Of a DNA stretch of 64,000 nucleotides, positions 59,876 through 64,000 are shown one piece after another. Numbering within the stretch: the stretch's first letter is position 1; each line of letters begins with the position of its first letter. This stretch comes from Terricaulis silvestris (lineage in GTDB: Bacteria > Pseudomonadota > Alphaproteobacteria > Caulobacterales > Aquidulcibacteraceae). The notes below the pieces were generated by a model. That model did not search any database, had not been told where the DNA came from, and saw nothing but the letters and a program-made list of their open reading frames with translations. A program made the position numbers and the translations under genes. The stretch is from NCBI RefSeq assembly GCF_009792355.1, contig NZ_CP047045.1:1054001-1118000 (forward strand), in the 5' to 3' direction.

Positions 59876-60716
59876 TTACATGCGCTTCTTTAGGGGAGAG
59901 AGATCAGGGAAGGCGCCGGCGCGCTTTTGTGACTTCGCGGTGAACGCTTCGGCCATATGCGGCGGCGCGAACATGCCGGCTTGCCATGTCGCGATATAAT
60001 CCAATGCATCTGCTTGAGAATGATCGCGCGCGTAGTTGATCATGCGCTTCGAACCGGCAATTGCGACTGGCGATTTCTCGGCGATTTCTGCGGCGAGCGT
60101 CATAACATTTGAGATCAACTCGGCGTGCGTTGCAAAAACGTCATTCACGAGGCCGACTTCCTTCGCTTTTTGCGCGGTTAGTCTCCGGCCTGTGTAAGCG
60201 AGTTCGCGCACCCAGCCTTCGGGGATGAGTTTGCATAGACGCGGGAAGGTTCCGACATCGGCTGTCATGCCAATGTTAATTTCGGCGATCTGAAAAAACG
60301 CGTCCTCGGTACAGTATCGGACATCGCACGCGCTGGTCATATCGACGCCGGCGCCGATGCAGCCGCCTTGGATCGCCGCGATCACAGGCATGCGCGCGTT
60401 GTCGAGACAGTTGAATGTGCCTTGCAGCGTCAGCACGAATTGGCGGAACGCCTCAGCGCGCGCGTACTGGTCGCCGCTGCCGGCGCTGACCCCTTCACCG
60501 TCGGTGAAGACGGAGATGTCCATGCCCGCAGTGAAGTGCTTGCCGGTGGAGGAGATGACGATGACGCGGGCGCGCGCGTTGTCGTTGATGTCGTTCACGA
60601 TCGCCGGCAGTTCGTTCCAGAACGCGCGGCATCGCGTTGAACGCCTCGGGGCGGTTCAGCACTATGTGAGCGATGTTGTTTTCGATGGTGAGCTTAAAGC
60701 AGGTGGGTTCGGTCAT
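59876..60716 (-). pseudogene. Enoyl-CoA hydratase/isomerase gene with a 2-bp frameshift
   Basis: ATG 60716 (GGAGG upstream) starts MTEPTCFKLTIENNIAHIVL then NRPEAFNAM. Near 60626-60635 the frame is lost and continues as FWNELPAIVNDINDNARARV, VIVISSTGKHFTAGMDISVF to the stop at 59876. The join needs two extra bases in the alternating CG run after NAMPR, so a CG dinucleotide was lost. The rest is intact, including GGCIGAGVDMTSACDVRYC and QIAEINIGMTADVGTFPRL (crotonase catalytic region, dienoyl-CoA isomerase-like Asp/Glu). It is a recent pseudogene or a base-call error. Confidence 0.82.
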
Positions 60717-60738
60717 AGGCGCGCCTCCAACGGAGACG

Positions 60739-61413
60739 TTAGGCGAATACGACGCCAGTGAGAACCGCCGCGTAGTGGACGCCAGCTGCGGCCATGACGA
60801 AGCCGTGCCAGATCGCGCGGCGGAAGGGCAGCCGCTCCGAGATGTAGAACGGGATGCCGACCGTGTAGAGCAAACCGCCGATGGCAAGCAGGATGAGTCC
60901 CGCTAGCGGCACGCCTTCGATCATCGGCCCCATCGCCGCGACCACGAGCCAGCCCATGCCGACATAAAACACGATCCAAACCTTCTTGCCGATCTCCGGC
61001 AGGAAGAGCTTCCCGGCGGCGCCGATCAGCGCGAGCACCCAGATGATCGTCGTCATCGAGATCGCCCAGGCGCCGTCGAAGCGGATGGTGGTGAAGGGCG
61101 TGTAGGTGCCGGCGATCATCAGGAAGATGGCGGCATGGTCGAAGCGGCGCAGCAGTGATTTGCGCTTGTGGTTCTCGGCCAGATTGTACGCCATCGAGCA
61201 GCCGATCATCGTGATGACGCAGACGGCATAGACCGCCACCGCGCTCGCCATGCCGAGGCCGCCTTGCCAGATCGCGAGCCCGAGCGCGACGCCCACGGCC
61301 AACGTGAACAGCATCAGTGCCACGCCGTGGACCCAGCCGTCGACCAGCTTTTCGAGCCGCGTCGGGTAGTGCAACTTGGGCAGGAGGTCGGACAGCGTCA
61401 TTGCTGCCAACAT
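60739..61413 (-). CDS. HlyIII/TrhA-family (PAQR-like) membrane protein
   Basis: A 224-residue seven-helix protein of the hemolysin III family. Signatures: VHGVALMLFTLAVGVALG, IGCSMAYNLAENH, RRFDHAAIFLMIAGTYTPF and WHGFVMAAAGVHYAAVLTG. The usual SxxYH motif has Asn in place of His (SMAYN), so one metal ligand differs; the later two His are retained. Members are linked to membrane homeostasis. ATG 61413 is the likely start, with ATG 61401 as alternative. Confidence 0.85.
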   Translation of the reverse strand: MLAAMTLSDLLPKLHYPTRLEKLVDGWVHGVALMLFTLAVGVALGLAIWQGGLGMASAVAVYAVCVITMIGCSMAYNLAENHKRKSLLRRFDHAAIFLMIAGTYTPFTTIRFDGAWAISMTTIIWVLALIGAAGKLFLPEIGKKVWIVFYVGMGWLVVAAMGPMIEGVPLAGLILLAIGGLLYTVGIPFYISERLPFRRAIWHGFVMAAAGVHYAAVLTGVVFA

Positions 61414-61482
61414 GGCCTGTTTGGGCGAGCAAGTCATTGCGTCGAGCGATAAATGTTCGCGACGAAATGTGACTTACCCCTC

Positions 61483-61583
61483 CGTCATCCCGGCCGACCG
61501 AAGGGAGAGCCGGCACCCAGGGATCGTAGAACTGCGTGTTTGCCCCTGGGTCCCGGATCGCGCTCCGCGCGTCCGGGATGACG
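61483..61583. repeat. 101-bp imperfect palindrome with CGTCATCC termini
   Basis: Outer arms CGTCATCCCGG (61483-61493) and CCGGGATGACG (61573-61583) are perfect. Inner arms ACCCAGGG (61515-61522) and CCCTGGGT (61544-61551) are perfect. It sits between divergent HlyIII and DUF4197 genes, 20 bp before the latter's ATG, so it must overlap or follow that promoter. Termini match the 15671-15712 palindrome. Confidence 0.75.
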
Positions 61584-61602
61584 GTGGTGTTATTCTGCGT
61601 GC

Positions 61603-62295
61603 ATGCAGAATCATTTCGCACGCCGTGCGTTGATCGTCGGGCTCTTGGCTAGCGCTGCATCGCCCACGTTCGCTCAGCAGCCGCTGCTCGACAGCCTAAC
61701 GCAGACCGATGCGCGCACCGGCATCCGCGATGCGCTCGGGCTGGCGGCGCTCAATGCGACGACGCGGCTGGCGCAGCCGGATGCGTTCTGGAGCAATGCG
61801 CGCGTGCGCATTCCGCTGCCGGGTGTACTGGGGCAGACCCAGCGCACGCTCTCGGGCATCGGCATGTCGGCGCCGCTGGATCAGTTGCAGGAGAGCCTGA
61901 ACCACGCCGCCGAGCGCACCATGCCGGAGGCGGGGCGCTTGTTCTCCAATGCCGTGCGCACTGTAACCATTGCTGACGCGATCGAGATCGTGCGCGGCGG
62001 CAATGACAGCGCGACGCGCTACCTGCGCGGCCGCACCGAGACGCGGCTGATGTCTTTGCTGCGGCCAGCGATGACGGAGGCGCTGACGCAATCGGGCGCG
62101 TTCACGCTGCTGCGTTCTGGCCTGCGCGAAGTGGGCCTCGCCAGCATGACGCGCGATTTGCGGGGCGAAGTGATCAACTTCTCGACCACCAAGGCGCTCG
62201 ACGGCTGCTTCTATTTCATCGCCGAAGAAGAACGCGCCATCCGCCGCGATCCGTGGCGGCGAACCACTGACATCCTGCGGCGCGTGTTTGGGTAG
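61603..62295 (+). CDS. DUF4197 exported protein
   Basis: A 230-residue protein with signal peptide MQNHFARRALIVGLLASAAS and cleavage near FAQ. The DUF4197 pattern is visible: GIRDALGLAALNATTRLAQP, DAFWSNARVRIPLPGVLGQT, LNHAAERTMPEAGRLFSNAV, ADAIEIVRGGNDSATRYLRG and TTKALDGCFYFIAEEERAIR. Function unknown; mostly helical and periplasmic. Confidence 0.87.
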   Translation: MQNHFARRALIVGLLASAASPTFAQQPLLDSLTQTDARTGIRDALGLAALNATTRLAQPDAFWSNARVRIPLPGVLGQTQRTLSGIGMSAPLDQLQESLNHAAERTMPEAGRLFSNAVRTVTIADAIEIVRGGNDSATRYLRGRTETRLMSLLRPAMTEALTQSGAFTLLRSGLREVGLASMTRDLRGEVINFSTTKALDGCFYFIAEEERAIRRDPWRRTTDILRRVFG

Positions 62296-62335
62296 CGCTT
62301 GCAATCCCCGTGCGCTTCGCCATGGTCCCGCGCCG

Positions 62336-63265
62336 ATGACTGACGCCGCCGACACTGGATTTCGCCGTTTGTCGCTCGACATACCGGGCGGCACTGTAGC
62401 TGGCGTTGCGCTCGGACCTGAAAGCGCAAACCCGGACATCGTGTTCATGCACGCGACGGGTTTCAACGCGCTGACCTATCGCTCGATGCTGGCGCCGCTG
62501 GGCGAGCGCTTCAGCGTGTGGGCGCTTGATGCGCGCGGGCACGGGCGCACAACGCTGTCGGCGCGTACGTTCGGCTACACATCGTGGCGGCGCCACAGCG
62601 ACGATCTGATCGCAGTACTGGAAAGGCACTGCACCGCGCCCGTGACGCTCGCGGGCCACTCGATGGGCGGGGTGGTGAGCCTGCTGGCGGCGGGGAAGCG
62701 CAATGATTTGGTCTCGGGCCTCGCGCTGATCGATCCGGTGATCTTGCCGGCAAGCATGTATGCGTTCGCCGAATTGCCGCTCGGACCGACGATGATGCGC
62801 TTCACGCAGCCGCTGGCGCGCGGCGCGGCGGCGCGGCGCGATGAATTTCCGAGCCGCGAGGTGGCGGTGCGTGGGTTCAGCGGACGCGGGGTGTTCAAGT
62901 CGTTCCCGCCTGAAGTTGTCGAAGACTATGTCACCGACGGTTTGGTTGAGGATGGCAATGGCGGCTTCCGGCTCGCGTGCCGTCCTTCATACGAGGCGCA
63001 GACGTATTGCGCGCATCGCCACGATCCTTGGGGCGCACTGCGGCGGTTGACGGATCCGCTGATCCTGCTGCGCGCGGAGCGTGGCTCGACCATCAGCGAA
63101 GCGTCGATGCATCGGATCGCGGCGATCAAGCCGGATGCGCGGGTGGCGACGGTTGAAGGATCGGGACACATGATCCCGATGGAGCGCCCAGACCGCGTGC
63201 GCGCGGCGATCGAAAGCGCTGCGCTGATGGGCCAGGCCGGGCGCAAATTTCACGGCATGGAATAG
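62336..63265 (+). CDS. Alpha/beta hydrolase fold protein
   Basis: A 309-residue hydrolase. Oxyanion strand DIVFMHATGFNALTYRSML, WALDARGHGRT, nucleophile elbow LAGHSMGG (Ser), acid in LRAERGSTISE region and catalytic His in VEGSGHMIPMERPD. The HATGFN block replaces the more common HGxx. Substrate unknown; esterase, lactonase or epoxide-type members look alike. ATG 62336 gives normal length. It ends 3 bp before the convergent thioesterase stop. Confidence 0.87.
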   Translation: MTDAADTGFRRLSLDIPGGTVAGVALGPESANPDIVFMHATGFNALTYRSMLAPLGERFSVWALDARGHGRTTLSARTFGYTSWRRHSDDLIAVLERHCTAPVTLAGHSMGGVVSLLAAGKRNDLVSGLALIDPVILPASMYAFAELPLGPTMMRFTQPLARGAAARRDEFPSREVAVRGFSGRGVFKSFPPEVVEDYVTDGLVEDGNGGFRLACRPSYEAQTYCAHRHDPWGALRRLTDPLILLRAERGSTISEASMHRIAAIKPDARVATVEGSGHMIPMERPDRVRAAIESAALMGQAGRKFHGME

Positions 63266-63268
63266 CGG

Positions 63269-64000
63269 CTAGACCGCGAACTTCACTGCACGCTTCAGCA
63301 TGCGCTCGCGCGCTTCGGCGCTCATGGTGATGGCTTTGCGCGTTGTGGTGTCAAAGGTGAGCGCGGTCACTTCCATGCTGGCCCAGGCGCCGCCGTTTTC
63401 CGGATCGACGAGCCAATGGACGAGCCGCATCGTCTTGTCGCCGACATCGACGAGGCCGGTGTGAACTTCGATCAGATCGCCGGCGCGCGGCAAATGTCGA
63501 AGCACCAGCCGCGCTTCAACGACCGCGCCCGCGGGCGCGGTCGCGCCGGTTTCGGCCGCCGCTTCGCGCCGCCATTGCGCCAACAGGTTCGGCACCGAGT
63601 CAGAAACGCGGCCGATGATATGCTCGCAGCGCATGCGGCCGAAGGCGTCGCATTGGTCGGGGCTCACCATTGTACCGCCGACGCGCGTGGCGCGGGCGTC
63701 GATCGCGCCTTGGCGCGAGGCTTGGGCGAGTGGAGCGTCGAGATCGATCGAACGCGCCGCGGCATGAGCGGGCAGCTTGCAGCTCAGGCGCTTTGCGGCG
63801 GCGCGGGAGCGCACTGACCACGGAAAGGGATTGAACGCGTGTGTATCGGTGTGCGCGGCCTTCATGGTGAAACATGAACTTGGCGCGCCGTCGGCATGGC
63901 GCATGTCGAGGCAGAACACGCCATCGCTCTCGCCCAGCTTCACGACGCCGCCATGCATAATGAGCGGCGCGCCGGGTAGCGCTTCTTTGAGGAAGCGGAT
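63269..64000 (-). CDS. Thioesterase-family (double-hotdog-like) protein, N-terminus beyond window
   Basis: The frame is open from the stop at 63269 to the window edge (244 codons), and residues before the ATG at 63958 (FLKEALPGAPLIMHGG) read as protein, so the true start lies outside. ATRVGGTMVSPDQCDAFGRM, RCEHIIGRVSDSVPNLLAQW and VVEARLVLRHLPRAGDLIEV then LVDVGDKTMRLVHWLVDPEN resemble acyl-ACP/acyl-CoA thioesterases of the 4-hydroxybenzoyl-CoA type. It would release acyl groups from CoA or ACP. Confidence 0.78.
   Translation of the reverse strand: MRFLKEALPGAPLIMHGGVVKLGESDGVFCLDMRHADGAPSSCFTMKAAHTDTHAFNPFPWSVRSRAAAKRLSCKLPAHAAARSIDLDAPLAQASRQGAIDARATRVGGTMVSPDQCDAFGRMRCEHIIGRVSDSVPNLLAQWRREAAAETGATAPAGAVVEARLVLRHLPRAGDLIEVHTGLVDVGDKTMRLVHWLVDPENGGAWASMEVTALTFDTTTRKAITMSAEARERMLKRAVKFAV

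Overview
This is a GC-rich, gene-dense chromosomal window that reads as a free-living alphaproteobacterium. The likeliest place is the Caulobacterales or Hyphomonadaceae side of the class, an inference from gene content: a PodJ-like polarity factor, a TIGR02186/TauE pair, DUF3429, an alphaproteobacterial HisKA_2 kinase, a ligase-associated Lhr helicase with PdeM, and several lipoprotein families typical of that group. Genes are short-spaced, and many start codons overlap the previous stop (ATGA, GTGA, TGATG). No rRNA, tRNA, CRISPR array, prophage or classical insertion sequence was seen.

Layout: 1-5008 holds a truncated PaaI thioesterase divergent from a TetR regulator with a palindromic operator, an HSL-type esterase, a receiver-like protein without its phospho-acceptor Asp, and a three-gene minus-strand cluster. 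5089-13401 holds an Lhr-type DNA-repair helicase, an RNA helicase, a secreted alkylsulfatase-like hydrolase and PdeM. 13398-19498 is a minus-strand run (DUF3429, TIGR02186, TauE/SafE exporter, PodJ-like giant). 19651-28157 is mostly fatty-acid degradation: FMN oxidase, MerR regulator, acyl-CoA dehydrogenase, OsmC, thiolase, a small secreted protein and a FadB-type enzyme, closed by a strong terminator. 28207-38665 has MAPEG and DUF5367 membrane proteins, an OYE-type oxidoreductase, a phosphoesterase, a cyclic-nucleotide-binding protein, PEP carboxylase, a duplicated RcnB-like protein, a Crp/Fnr regulator and a HisKA_2 kinase. 38947-53311 mixes an RhlE helicase, small operons, lipoproteins, an OmpA protein, a kinase with a lost histidine, a solitary Dcm/Vsr pair, a frameshifted DoxX gene and ExoD. 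53614-64000 holds a second thiolase operon, tandem DUF1131 genes, pyrophosphatase, three tandem NTF2-like genes, a frameshifted crotonase, HlyIII, DUF4197 and two acyl/ester hydrolases.

The most unusual feature is a family of two-hairpin, C-rich/G-rich palindromic repeats. One convergent pair brackets a Vsr-like DUF559 nuclease gene inserted inside the fatty-acid operon (23211-23662). Two similar gene-less pairs lie in frame inside the Lhr helicase gene (5731-5846 and 6734-6863), adding about 40 and 50 residues to the protein. A degenerate single copy lies at 3143-3190. This looks like a REP/RAYT-style element whose candidate mobilising or maintaining enzyme is a DUF559 nuclease. A second oddity is a roughly 190-bp structured element present twice in the same orientation on either side of the RcnB-like gene. 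Function calls are from reading motifs by eye; no database search was run.
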